A stretch of 36,182 nt of DNA. It comes from Akkermansia muciniphila (GTDB lineage: Bacteria > Verrucomicrobiota > Verrucomicrobiia > Verrucomicrobiales > Akkermansiaceae). Below, in pieces: positions 7,942 through 18,412 of this stretch (positions are counted from its first letter, which is position 1; each line of letters begins with the position of its first letter). A program made the translations under genes and the position numbers. Under the pieces are notes generated by a model. It did not search any database. It was not told the origin of the DNA and saw only the letters and a list, made by a program, of their open reading frames with translations. The stretch spans positions 1 to 36,182 of the forward strand of contig CAMCUY010000013.1 in the NCBI GenBank assembly GCA_945879075.1. Reading direction: 5' to 3'.

Positions 7942-8529
7942 TCAGGCTTCCGCCTTCTTCTTCGCGAGCTGCTCGTCGCGAAGGCCGCCGATGAATAACA
8001 GAAACGCGGCGACGCAGATGCAGGAGTCCGCCACGTTGAAGGCCGGCCACCAGCCGCCGCTTGACGGGACGAGCTTGTCGTAGAGAGGAAGTTTGATGGC
8101 GACGAAATCGACGACGTAACCCTCCGACAAGCGGTGCCACAGGCTGGCGGATTTGAACTCGTCCAGCAGAAATCCCTGGACCAGGCGGTCCGTGAGATTT
8201 CCAAAAATTCCGCAAAGCAGCAGGGCGACGGCGACCTTGGAAAGCGGGTGGGTGAAAGCGCCTTTTTTCCAGAAGACGCGGATCATCGTCAGCGCGAGAA
8301 GCGGCACCAACAGGAACACGACGGGCGCCCAGTCGGTTCCGTTTCCAAAGCCGAACGCGACGCCTTGGTTGTGCACGCGGACGAGGTGGAAGACGTTCGA
8401 AATGACAGGCAGGTCAAACGCCTCATCCGACCACGGCGGCGGAAATCTGCCGACGGTCCAGAATTTCGTGACCTGGTCGAGCACATAGAGCGGGAACGTC
8501 AAAAAGAGGAGGAGCTTGGGAAGTGTCAT
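7942..8529 (-). CDS. lspA: Lipoprotein signal peptidase LspA
   Basis: The 195-residue protein is an integral membrane aspartyl protease that cleaves the signal peptide of lipidated prolipoproteins. Four hydrophobic segments are visible, starting with MTLPKLLLFLTFPLYVLDQV. The two catalytic Asp motifs are present: GNLTDRLVQGF and FNVADSCICVAAF. The RVHNQGVAFGF block also fits the family. The frame is open upstream into the end of ileS, but the ATG at 8529 matches the family N-terminus. ileS ends 32 nt upstream; ileS-lspA pairing is common in bacteria. The C-terminus is a short charged tail. Confidence 0.95.
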   Translation of the reverse strand: MTLPKLLLFLTFPLYVLDQVTKFWTVGRFPPPWSDEAFDLPVISNVFHLVRVHNQGVAFGFGNGTDWAPVVFLLVPLLALTMIRVFWKKGAFTHPLSKVAVALLLCGIFGNLTDRLVQGFLLDEFKSASLWHRLSEGYVVDFVAIKLPLYDKLVPSSGGWWPAFNVADSCICVAAFLLFIGGLRDEQLAKKKAEA

Positions 8530-8536
8530 GGAATGG

Positions 8537-8561
8537 ATAGGTCCTATGGGTCGTGTAAGAC

Positions 8562-8565
<4 letters not shown>
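8537..8565. repeat. Hairpin at the ileS-lspA junction
   Basis: ATAGGTC and GACCTAT form a perfect 7 bp inverted repeat with a 15 nt loop, overlapping the ileS stop codon and ending eight bases before the lspA start codon. It could tune translation of lspA or processing of the joint mRNA. There is no T-run, so it is not a normal terminator. Confidence 0.35.
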
Positions 8566-11273
<2,708 letters not shown>

Positions 11274-11285
11274 GACGGGGCGCGG

Positions 11286-11314
11286 AAGCTAGCAATGGGG
11301 CCCGGTGGGGTCAA
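11286..11314 (-). promoter_or_regulatory. Predicted promoter of ileS
   Basis: On the minus strand TTGACC (11309-11314), a 17 bp spacer and TAGCTT (11286-11291) precede the ATG by 12 nt. The expected transcription start would leave a leader of about five bases, too short for a Shine-Dalgarno site. Confidence 0.5.
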
Positions 11315-11388
11315 CCACGGGGAACAGCAAGGAGTTTATGTTTTGTTTTGCGCTATCCGGGCATTCGCGCCTGAATTTCCCGCCCACC

Positions 11389-12990
11389 ATGTTCAACCAT
11401 TCCACCACCCTTCTGACTGCCTTGGCGCTGCTTGCTTCATCGGCAAATACCCTTCGCGCCGAGGATTTCTCATTTGAGGCGCTGTGCGCCAAGGCCCGCA
11501 AAATGGCGGTTGCGCCGTATGCCGCGCCGAAGCTGGAGCTGGCGGATTTCTGGAAAAACCTGAATTACGACCAGCACCGCGACATCCGTTTCCAAATGGA
11601 TTCCGGACTGTGGGCGAAGGAAAAAGGGCCGTTCTCCATCGACTTCTTCCACCCGGGATGGACGGCGAAGAAGATGGTGACACTCCACGAGGTGACGGGC
11701 GGCAAGTCCGGGCCATTGAAGTTCGACCAGAGCTTGTTCAACTACGGGAAACAAAAAATCCCCGCCGGGACGCCGCCGCCTCCGGGCTACGCGGGTTGGC
11801 GCGCGCGGACGCATTTGAACACGGAGACTTACATGGACGAGTTCCTGGTTTTCATGGGCGCGAGCTATTTCCGGGCGATTCCGAAGGACGCGCCATACGG
11901 GCTTTCCGCGCGCGGCTTGTCGATCAACAGCGGGCTGCCGGGCGTGGGCGAGGAGTTCCCGGATTTTACGGAATTCCACTTGGAAAAACCGGCGAACGGC
12001 TCGAACACGCTCAAGGCCAGCGCGCTCCTCACCGGCGAAAGCGTGGCGGGCGCCTATCAGTTCACGATCACTCCGGGACCGGAAACCATCGTGGACGTGG
12101 TGGCGGAAATCACGCTGCGCCGCCCGGTCCAGCAGCTCGGGCTCGCGCCTTTTTCCAGCATGTTCTGGTTCGGCGAGAGCACCCATCCGAAGCCTTATGA
12201 TTTCCGGCCTGAGGTGCATGACAGCGACGGCTTGCTGATGGAGCTGGGCAGCGGAAATCTCCACTATCGCCCGCTGGAAACGACCGCGGGCCAGTTCCGC
12301 CACTGCGTTTTCACGATGGAGAAACCGCGCTCGTGGTCCCTCCTGCAACGCGACCGCTCGTTCAATTCCTATCAGGACCCGGAGGCCCTCTACCACAACC
12401 GGCCGAGCGTGCGGGTGGAGCCGGTGGAGGGGTTCGACCTTGGGAAACTCCACCTGATCGAGATGCCGACCCGCGACGAGACGGACGACAACGTGATTCT
12501 CCTGTGGGAGCCGCAGCCGGCGCTGGAAGTCGGCAAAACCGCGCGTTTCCACTATCGCCTGCGCTGGATGCGCGATCCCGCGCCGTCCGGGATTTTCACC
12601 GTCCGCGCCACGCGCACCGGGACGCCGGTGCAGAAGCCGGACGAGGTGTTGGTGGCCATCGATTTCGCGAAGCCGCTTGAGCCGGGACTCAAAGTCGGCG
12701 ATCCGAAATGGGATGATATCTCGAAGTTGAAGCCGGTCGTAACGGTGAATCAAAAGGCGGTGAAGATCCTCCACGTCGGACTGAGCGACATCAGCATGCC
12801 GAACGTGGATGCGCTTCCCGCCGGCCTCGGCCGCAGCGACAAGCTCCACATGCCGCAGGTGTTACGCGCGTTTTTCGTGCTCGATCCGCCGAAGGATTTG
12901 AACGACATCGACATGACCTGCGAGCTGCAGGACGAGACCGGCAAGTGCGTGTCCGAGCGCTGGGTCTATCTCTGGCAGAAATCCCGGTAA
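11389..12990 (+). CDS. mdoG: Periplasmic glucan biosynthesis protein (OpgG/MdoG family)
   Basis: The protein has about 533 residues and an N-terminal signal peptide (MFNHSTTLLTALALLASSAN, likely cleaved after LRA). The mature part follows the OpgG/OpgD family: an N-terminal domain with FEALCAKARKMA, FWKNLNYDQHRDIRF, FYHPGW-like segments, YFRAIPKDAPYGLSARGLSI, MFWFGESTHPKPYDFRPEVHDSDGLLM and a C-terminal Ig-like domain. OpgG works in the periplasm on osmoregulated periplasmic glucans. OpgH, the usual partner glucosyltransferase, is not in the window. An in-frame ATG at 11338 has AAGGAG just upstream, but the signal peptide fits the later start better. The stop codon directly abuts the stop codon of the convergent CorC gene. 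Confidence 0.93.
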   Translation: MFNHSTTLLTALALLASSANTLRAEDFSFEALCAKARKMAVAPYAAPKLELADFWKNLNYDQHRDIRFQMDSGLWAKEKGPFSIDFFHPGWTAKKMVTLHEVTGGKSGPLKFDQSLFNYGKQKIPAGTPPPPGYAGWRARTHLNTETYMDEFLVFMGASYFRAIPKDAPYGLSARGLSINSGLPGVGEEFPDFTEFHLEKPANGSNTLKASALLTGESVAGAYQFTITPGPETIVDVVAEITLRRPVQQLGLAPFSSMFWFGESTHPKPYDFRPEVHDSDGLLMELGSGNLHYRPLETTAGQFRHCVFTMEKPRSWSLLQRDRSFNSYQDPEALYHNRPSVRVEPVEGFDLGKLHLIEMPTRDETDDNVILLWEPQPALEVGKTARFHYRLRWMRDPAPSGIFTVRATRTGTPVQKPDEVLVAIDFAKPLEPGLKVGDPKWDDISKLKPVVTVNQKAVKILHVGLSDISMPNVDALPAGLGRSDKLHMPQVLRAFFVLDPPKDLNDIDMTCELQDETGKCVSERWVYLWQKSR

Positions 12991-14292
12991 TCAAGAAGCG
13001 CCGGGCGGACGGATCAGCACCTTGTCGATCCGGTTGCGGTCGAGGTCAACCACCTCGATCCGGAATCCACCGGTGGTGAAGTGGTCGCCTGTCGCGGGAA
13101 TTTTCCCGAGCGACTGGAGGATGAAGCCGCTGAGAGTCGAGTACTCGCGCTCGTCGGCGGCTTCCAGCGGGAGTTCCGGGAAGAGGTCTTCGAACTCATC
13201 GATGCGGATCATCGCGTCCACCAGCCAGCTGCCATCCTCGCGCCGCACCGCGTCCGGGCGCGCGGGTTTGGTGGAGGCGAAGTCGCCGATGATCGTTTCC
13301 ATGACATCGTGAAGCGTGATCAATCCGGCGATGCCGCCGAACTCGTCGGCCACGAGGGCGATGGTGGAATTGCTCTTGCGAAATGTTTCCAACAGCCGGT
13401 TGAGCGGCTGGGTGGGAGGCACCAAGAGCGGCGGCTTGAGCAAGCTCTTGAGCCCGCTCTCATCGCCGGCGTGGAGCGCGGCGAAAAGGTCTTTGATGGA
13501 AACCATCCCGAGCAGGTGGTCCCGCCGTCCTTCGAAAACCGGGAACTGGCTGTGATGGCTGCGCAAGACGGCGAGGCAGGTTTCGTTGTGGCTTTTCGCC
13601 GCATCCAGCCAGCAAATTTTCCCGCGATGAATCATCAGGTCGCGCACGCACAGGCTGTCGAGGCCGAGGATGGCCTCCACCATTTGCGATTCCCCGGCGA
13701 TCAGCGCCCCCCCGCGCTCGCCCTCGCGGACGAGCATTTTCACCTCCTCCTCGGTCACGGCGGCCTCTGCCGCGGGGCGGACCCGCAGCAGGCCAAGCAC
13801 CAGATCCGTGGAAACGCCGAGTAATTTCACCATCGGCGAGGCGATCCGCGACAACCGCGCCATCGGCCCGGCGGCAAACCGCGCGATCATTTCGGGATTG
13901 CCCATGCCGATGCGTTTCGGGACGAGCTCGCCGATGACCAGCGAGAAATAAGTGATCGCGCTCACCACCAGGCCGACGGCCAGCGGGTCCGCCCAAGGCG
14001 CGATCCATGGCATCAGGGAGATTGCCGAAGCGAGGGATTTAGCCAGCGTCGCCCCGCCGAACGCGCCGGCCAGCACGCCCACGAGGGTGATGCCGATTTG
14101 CGTCGTGGAGAGGAAGCGGTTGGGCGATTCGACGAGATCCAGCGCGGCTTGCGCCTTTTTATCGCCCGTTTCCGCCCACTGCCGCAGACGCGATTTCCGG
14201 CTGGAAACCACCGCGATTTCGATCATCGCGAACAGCCCGTTGAGCAACAGGAGCAGGAAAATGAAGACGATTTCGAAGCCAACGACAGACAT
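12991..14292 (-). CDS. HlyC/CorC-family membrane protein with CBS domains
   Basis: The 433-residue protein has a DUF21 transmembrane domain (MSVVGFEIVFIFLLLLLNGL, with further hydrophobic segments to about residue 170), then a CBS pair (MIHRGKICWLDA; LLGMVSIKDLFAAL; IALVADEFGGIAGLITLHDVME), then a CorC_HlyC C-terminal domain (RREDGSWLVDAMIRIDEFED to the end). Such proteins are linked to magnesium or cobalt efflux and metal tolerance; CBS domains probably bind adenine nucleotides. The frame remains open upstream across the Fur-like gene, but that part is a shadow. The ATG at 14292 gives the usual N-terminus. It is divergent from the Fur-suf operon and shares a 123 nt intergenic region with it. 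Confidence 0.9.
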   Translation of the reverse strand: MSVVGFEIVFIFLLLLLNGLFAMIEIAVVSSRKSRLRQWAETGDKKAQAALDLVESPNRFLSTTQIGITLVGVLAGAFGGATLAKSLASAISLMPWIAPWADPLAVGLVVSAITYFSLVIGELVPKRIGMGNPEMIARFAAGPMARLSRIASPMVKLLGVSTDLVLGLLRVRPAAEAAVTEEEVKMLVREGERGGALIAGESQMVEAILGLDSLCVRDLMIHRGKICWLDAAKSHNETCLAVLRSHHSQFPVFEGRRDHLLGMVSIKDLFAALHAGDESGLKSLLKPPLLVPPTQPLNRLLETFRKSNSTIALVADEFGGIAGLITLHDVMETIIGDFASTKPARPDAVRREDGSWLVDAMIRIDEFEDLFPELPLEAADEREYSTLSGFILQSLGKIPATGDHFTTGGFRIEVVDLDRNRIDKVLIRPPGAS

Positions 14293-14358
14293 TCCCCAAG
14301 CAAGCAAGATATCCCGGGATCGGCGAGCTTGATCATTCGGACGGCTGAAATTTACCGG

Positions 14359-14368
14359 AATTATAATT
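14359..14368. promoter_or_regulatory. AT-rich palindrome in the suf/corC intergenic region
   Basis: AATTATAATT is a perfect palindrome and contains TATAAT on both strands. It lies in the 123 nt region between the CorC-like gene and the Fur-like gene of the suf operon, 10 nt upstream of the predicted -35 of the latter. Fur/PerR-family boxes are AT-rich palindromes of this sort. It may be the operator of the adjacent regulator, a -10 for the divergent gene, or both. Confidence 0.35.
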
Positions 14369-14378
14369 GGAATAGTTC

Positions 14379-14406
14379 TTGATATCGGTCCGCTCACCTC
14401 TAGTTT
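14379..14406 (+). promoter_or_regulatory. Predicted promoter of the fur-like/suf operon
   Basis: TTGATA (14379-14384), a 16 bp spacer and TAGTTT (14401-14406) end 9 nt before the ATG of the Fur-like gene. The same TAGTTT-9 nt-ATG arrangement occurs before the AmgK-like gene at 25723-25738. The leader would be about three bases. Confidence 0.45.
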
Positions 14407-14415
14407 GCCGTCGCG

Positions 14416-14844
14416 ATGGTCAGCAAAGCCCCAGAAATTTCCCCTGAAATGGAGATCCCCGACGAGATTTCCGGCTTGAGAATGACGGCCCAGCGCCGCG
14501 AGGTTTACCGCCTTCTCCAGCAGGAGCGTAACCACCCGACGGCAAACGATGTCTTCATGCGGGTGAAGGATCGTCTGCCGCACATCTCGCTGGCCACCGT
14601 TTACAACTGCCTCGAAGCGCTCGTCCAACACGGCATCATCCGCCAAGTGAATTTCGAACGCGAGTCGTCGCGCTACTGCCCGAATCTCAGCGAGCACGGC
14701 CATTTCCACGACGCCACCACCGGCGTCATCCACGACGTGGACTTCAAACCCGGCGTCAATCTCGCCGACGTCCTCAACCTCCCGCCCGGAGCCGTCATCG
14801 ACGACGTCGAAATCACCCTCCGCGGCAAACTCGCGAATATTTAA
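14416..14844 (+). CDS. Fur-family regulator lacking CxxC zinc motifs
   Basis: The 142-residue protein has the Fur winged-helix domain ([52 protein letters not shown]) and the short dimerisation domain. In Fur, PerR and Zur the segment after HxHxxC usually reads CxxCG; here it reads [18 protein letters not shown] (about residues 93-110), so the CxxC is lost. There is also no C-terminal CxxC. Only two cysteines remain (about 65 and 88). The histidines of the regulatory site are kept. It is the first gene of fur-like-sufC-sufB-sufD (17 nt to sufC), so it probably controls iron-sulfur assembly and its own expression. An Irr-like sensing mode is possible. Whether it binds iron, haem or a cluster is unknown. 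Confidence 0.85.
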   Translation: MVSKAPEISPEMEIPDEISGLRMTAQRREVYRLLQQERNHPTANDVFMRVKDRLPHISLATVYNCLEALVQHGIIRQVNFERESSRYCPNLSEHGHFHDATTGVIHDVDFKPGVNLADVLNLPPGAVIDDVEITLRGKLANI

Positions 14845-14861
14845 TCTCAACTTTTACCACC

Positions 14862-15614
14862 ATGAGCCTGCACATCCAAGACCTCCACGCCACTCTCGAA
14901 GACGGCACCGAAATCCTCAACGGCGTCACCCTCGATATTCCGAAGGGTGAAGTCCACGCCATCATGGGGCCTAACGGCTCCGGCAAATCCACCCTCTCGA
15001 AGGTGATCGCCGGCCACGAAGGCTACGTCGTCACCTCCGGTTCGGTGACGCAGGACGGCGAGGAAGTCCTCGGCAAATCCGTGGACGAGCGCTCGCGCGG
15101 CGGCATCTTCCTCGCCTTCCAATATCCGTCCGAAGTCCCTGGCGTCTCGAATGCCAACTTCATCCGCGCCGCGCTGCAGGCGCGCTTGCCGAAGGGTCAG
15201 GACATCGACGCCGTCGCCTATTATAAGAATCTCTATTCGAAAATGGACCTGCTGGAAATGGACCGCAAGTTCACCGCCCGCGCCGTGAACGAAGGCTTCT
15301 CTGGCGGCGAAAAGAAGCGCAACGAGATCCTCCAGATGATGATGCTCGAACCGGAATACTGCATCCTCGACGAAACCGACTCCGGCCTCGACATCGACGC
15401 CCTCAAAATCGTCGCCAAGGGCGTCAACGCCATGCGCTCGCCGGAGCGCGGCATGCTGCTCATCACCCACTATCAGCGCCTGCTCGACTACATCAAGCCG
15501 GACTACGTCCACGTCATGGCGGAAGGCAAAATCGTCCGCTCCGGCGGCCCCGAGCTCGCCCACGAGCTTGAAAAAGACGGCTACGAATTCCTCAAGGAGC
15601 CCGCCCTCGCCTAA
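14862..15614 (+). CDS. sufC: Fe-S cluster assembly ATPase SufC
   Basis: The 250-residue protein is the ABC-type ATPase of the SufBCD scaffold. It shows Walker [10 protein letters not shown], the Q-loop ([12 protein letters not shown]), a SufC-type signature ([14 protein letters not shown]), Walker B with [14 protein letters not shown] and the switch His in [13 protein letters not shown]. The EKKRNE signature and DETDSGLD are typical of SufC rather than transporters. ATP binding drives a rearrangement of SufB-SufD so that a cluster can form. It follows the regulator by 17 nt and precedes sufB by 19 nt. The start has no Shine-Dalgarno but the context ACCACCATG, as in sufB. Confidence 0.97.
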   Translation: MSLHIQDLHATLEDGTEILNGVTLDIPKGEVHAIMGPNGSGKSTLSKVIAGHEGYVVTSGSVTQDGEEVLGKSVDERSRGGIFLAFQYPSEVPGVSNANFIRAALQARLPKGQDIDAVAYYKNLYSKMDLLEMDRKFTARAVNEGFSGGEKKRNEILQMMMLEPEYCILDETDSGLDIDALKIVAKGVNAMRSPERGMLLITHYQRLLDYIKPDYVHVMAEGKIVRSGGPELAHELEKDGYEFLKEPALA

Positions 15615-15633
15615 TCACTAACATTTCACCACC

Positions 15634-17070
15634 ATGTCATACGACACCACAGACGTTCTGGATCTTGAGACCCGCGAGGCGATCGACATCGACCGCACCA
15701 AGGGCGACTTCACGTTCCCCGAGCGCAACAAGTTCGACGCCGGCCGCGGCCTGAGTTCTAAGACGGTCGATTACATTTCCGACGTCAAGAACGACCCCGA
15801 CTGGGTCCGTGAGTTCCGTCACAAGGCGCTCAAGGTGTTCCAAGACAAGCCGATGCCCACCAACTGGGCGACCAAGGATCTGGAAGCCATCGACTTCGAC
15901 ATCATCCGCTATTATTTATCCGACGGCGAGAAGCCGAAGCGCTCGTGGGACGACGTGCCCCCCGACGTTCTGGAAACCTTCGAGCGCCTCGGCATTCCCC
16001 AACAGGAGCGCGCGTTCCTCGCCGGCGTGGAAGCCCAGTTCGACTCCGAGGCCGCCTACTCGAACGTCAAGGAGGAGCTCACCAAACAGGGCGTCATCTT
16101 CTGCAACTCCACCGAAGGCCTGAAAGAGCACGAGGAAATTTTCCGCCCGTGGTTCGGCAAGGTCATCCCGACCGGCGACAACAAGTTCTCCGCCTTGAAC
16201 TCCGCCGTGTTCTCCGGCGGCTCGTTCATCTATATCCCGAAAGGCCTCAAGCTAAAGCAACCGCTCCAAGCTTATTTCCGCATCAACTCGGAAAACTTCG
16301 GCCAGTTCGAGCGCACGCTCATCATCGCCGACGAAGGTGCCGAGTTGATGTATATGGAAGGCTGCACCGCGCCGAAGTTCGAGACCGCCACGCTGCACTC
16401 CGCCGTCGTTGAACTCGTCGCGCTCAAGGGCGCGAAGATCCAATACGTCACCGTGCAAAACTGGTCGTCCAACGTCTTCAACCTCGTCACCAAACGCGGC
16501 ATCGCCATGGAAGACGCGGAAGTCCGCTGGATCGACTGCAACATCGGCTCGCGTCTAACCATGAAATACCCCGGCGTCGTCATGAAGGGCAAGCGTGCCC
16601 GCGGCGAGGTCATTTCCATCGCCCTGGCCAACACCGGGCAGCATCAGGACACCGGCGCGAAGATGATCCACGCCGCCGATGACACGACTTCCAACGTTGT
16701 TTCCAAGTCCATCTCCGTCGGCGAAGGCCGCTCCACCTACCGCGGCCAGGTCTTCATTCCGAAGCACCTCAAGGGCTGCAAGAACAACACCGAGTGCGAC
16801 GCCCTGCTCATCAACAGCCACAGCCGCACCGACACCTATCCGGCCATCACCGTGAAGGGCAACCAGCACGCCACCCAGCACGAGGCATCCGTTAGCCAGG
16901 TGTCCGACGACATGCTCTTTTACATGCAACAGCGCGGCCTCAACGAGGGCCAGGCGATGTCGCTCGCGGTCAACGGCTTCATCAACGACCTCGTTCGCGA
17001 GTTCCCGATGGAATATTCTGTCGAACTCAAGCGCCTCATCGATCTGGAAATGGAAGGCTCGGTGGGCTGA
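15634..17070 (+). CDS. sufB: Fe-S cluster scaffold protein SufB
   Basis: A full-length SufB (478 residues) with the beta-helix core: [85 protein letters not shown]. The C-terminal part has [20 protein letters not shown] and ends in [19 protein letters not shown]. SufB with SufC and SufD builds clusters de novo. The position taken by a cluster-related cysteine in E. coli (DKCGAHTFPY) reads SHSRTDTYP here, as in many Gram-positive-type SufB proteins. The desulfurase SufS is not in the window. sufD follows after 25 nt. Confidence 0.97.
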   Translation: MSYDTTDVLDLETREAIDIDRTKGDFTFPERNKFDAGRGLSSKTVDYISDVKNDPDWVREFRHKALKVFQDKPMPTNWATKDLEAIDFDIIRYYLSDGEKPKRSWDDVPPDVLETFERLGIPQQERAFLAGVEAQFDSEAAYSNVKEELTKQGVIFCNSTEGLKEHEEIFRPWFGKVIPTGDNKFSALNSAVFSGGSFIYIPKGLKLKQPLQAYFRINSENFGQFERTLIIADEGAELMYMEGCTAPKFETATLHSAVVELVALKGAKIQYVTVQNWSSNVFNLVTKRGIAMEDAEVRWIDCNIGSRLTMKYPGVVMKGKRARGEVISIALANTGQHQDTGAKMIHAADDTTSNVVSKSISVGEGRSTYRGQVFIPKHLKGCKNNTECDALLINSHSRTDTYPAITVKGNQHATQHEASVSQVSDDMLFYMQQRGLNEGQAMSLAVNGFINDLVREFPMEYSVELKRLIDLEMEGSVG

Positions 17071-17095
17071 CCCTGAAATCCCAACTTACTTTTCA

Positions 17096-18403
17096 ATGAG
17101 CCTTACCCTCGATTCACCCAGCTCCATGCTTACGACCGCTCCGGAAACCCCGGCTTATTTACCCGCTTGGTTTGCCGCCCGCCAGCAGTCCGCCTGGCAG
17201 AGCTTTCTCGCCACTCCAGCGCCGAAACGCGGCGATGAGACCTGGCGCTTCTCCAGCATCAAGCAGCTCGATTTCTCCTCGTTCCGCAAAACTCCGGTTA
17301 GTGGGGCGAATGATTTGATCGCCCGCTCCAGCGGCCTTGAAGCGCCGGCGGCGAAATTGATTTTCGTGAACGACGAGCTCGTGCATGTGGAATCCCGTCT
17401 GCCGGAAGGCGTCATCTGCCTGCCGCTCGCCGAGGCGCTCGTCTCGCACAGCGATCTGGTGCAGGCGCATTTCATGAAGCAGGAAACCCGACTCGGGTCC
17501 GCCAAATTCGCCGCTCTTCACGAAGCCTCGCTGACGAACGGCTTGTTCGTTCATGTTTCCGACAAGGTGGAAGTCGAAGGAACCATCGAGGTCCATCACT
17601 GGATCGTTGGAGGAAACACCGTGATCTTCCCGCACACGCTGGTCGTCACCGGCACGAGTTCGAAAGTCCGCGTGGTGGACATTTTCCGCTCGGCGGACGA
17701 TGTCCAACCCGGCCTCGCCATCGCCGTCAACGACCTCTCCGCCGGCCAGAATTCGAAGCTCGATTACGTCGCGATCCAGGCCTTCAACGAAGTGACGCGA
17801 GTCATCCAGATCAACGAGACGTCCGCCTTCCGCGACGCCTCGGCCACCGGATTCATCCTCAACACTGGCGCTTCATGGGCGCGCAACGAAACGCTCTCCC
17901 GCCTCGAAGGTCCGGGCTCGCGCTCGGACATGCTCGCCGTTTCCATCCCCGCCCACGAACAGGAATACGACCAGCGCACGTTCCAGCACCACGTCTCGGA
18001 AGGCGCCTACTCGGACTTGCTCTACAAGAACTCGCTCTACGACAACTCCCGCACGATTTTCTCCGGGCTCATCTTCGTGGATGAAAACGCGCACCACACC
18101 GACGCCTATCAGACCTGCCGCAATCTGCTGATGAGCGACACCTGCGAGGCCAACTCCATGCCCGGCCTGGAGATCAACGCCGACCAAGTGAAGTGCTCCC
18201 ACGGCAGCACCTCCTCCCAGATCAGCGACGAGGAAATCTTCTACCTCCGCGCCCGCGGCATCGATCCGGTGAACGCCCGCCAGCTTATCGCCCGCGGATT
18301 CTCGGTGGACGTCGTCGAGCGCCTGAAGAACAACGAAGTCGAGGCGCTCGTCCTCAAATTCATCGACGCCAAGTTCGCCCACATCGCTTCTCGCAGTGCT
18401 TAA
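17096..18403 (+). CDS. sufD: Fe-S cluster assembly protein SufD
   Basis: The 435-residue paralogue of SufB. The N-terminal helical part (PAWFAARQQSAWQSFLATPA, GDETWRFSSIKQLDF) leads into the beta-helix domain (FHHHVSEGAYSDLLYKNSLY-type segment and IFSGLIFVDENAHHTDAYQT) and the conserved block NSMPGLEINADQVKCSHGST, whose KCSHG carries the Cys and His used in the SufB-SufD interface. The end, ISDEEIFYLRARGIDPVNAR, is also canonical. It completes the SufBCD complex and is the last gene of the operon. The stop lies 9 nt from the stop of the convergent PhoH gene, leaving no room for a separate terminator. Confidence 0.95.
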   Translation: MSLTLDSPSSMLTTAPETPAYLPAWFAARQQSAWQSFLATPAPKRGDETWRFSSIKQLDFSSFRKTPVSGANDLIARSSGLEAPAAKLIFVNDELVHVESRLPEGVICLPLAEALVSHSDLVQAHFMKQETRLGSAKFAALHEASLTNGLFVHVSDKVEVEGTIEVHHWIVGGNTVIFPHTLVVTGTSSKVRVVDIFRSADDVQPGLAIAVNDLSAGQNSKLDYVAIQAFNEVTRVIQINETSAFRDASATGFILNTGASWARNETLSRLEGPGSRSDMLAVSIPAHEQEYDQRTFQHHVSEGAYSDLLYKNSLYDNSRTIFSGLIFVDENAHHTDAYQTCRNLLMSDTCEANSMPGLEINADQVKCSHGSTSSQISDEEIFYLRARGIDPVNARQLIARGFSVDVVERLKNNEVEALVLKFIDAKFAHIASRSA

Positions 18404-18412
18404 TCGCGCCGG

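Noticed and set aside
14293..14850. N-terminal extension of the CorC-like frame to 619 residues.
   Set aside because: The added 186 residues are antisense to the Fur-like gene and hydrophilic. The membrane protein starts normally at 14292.
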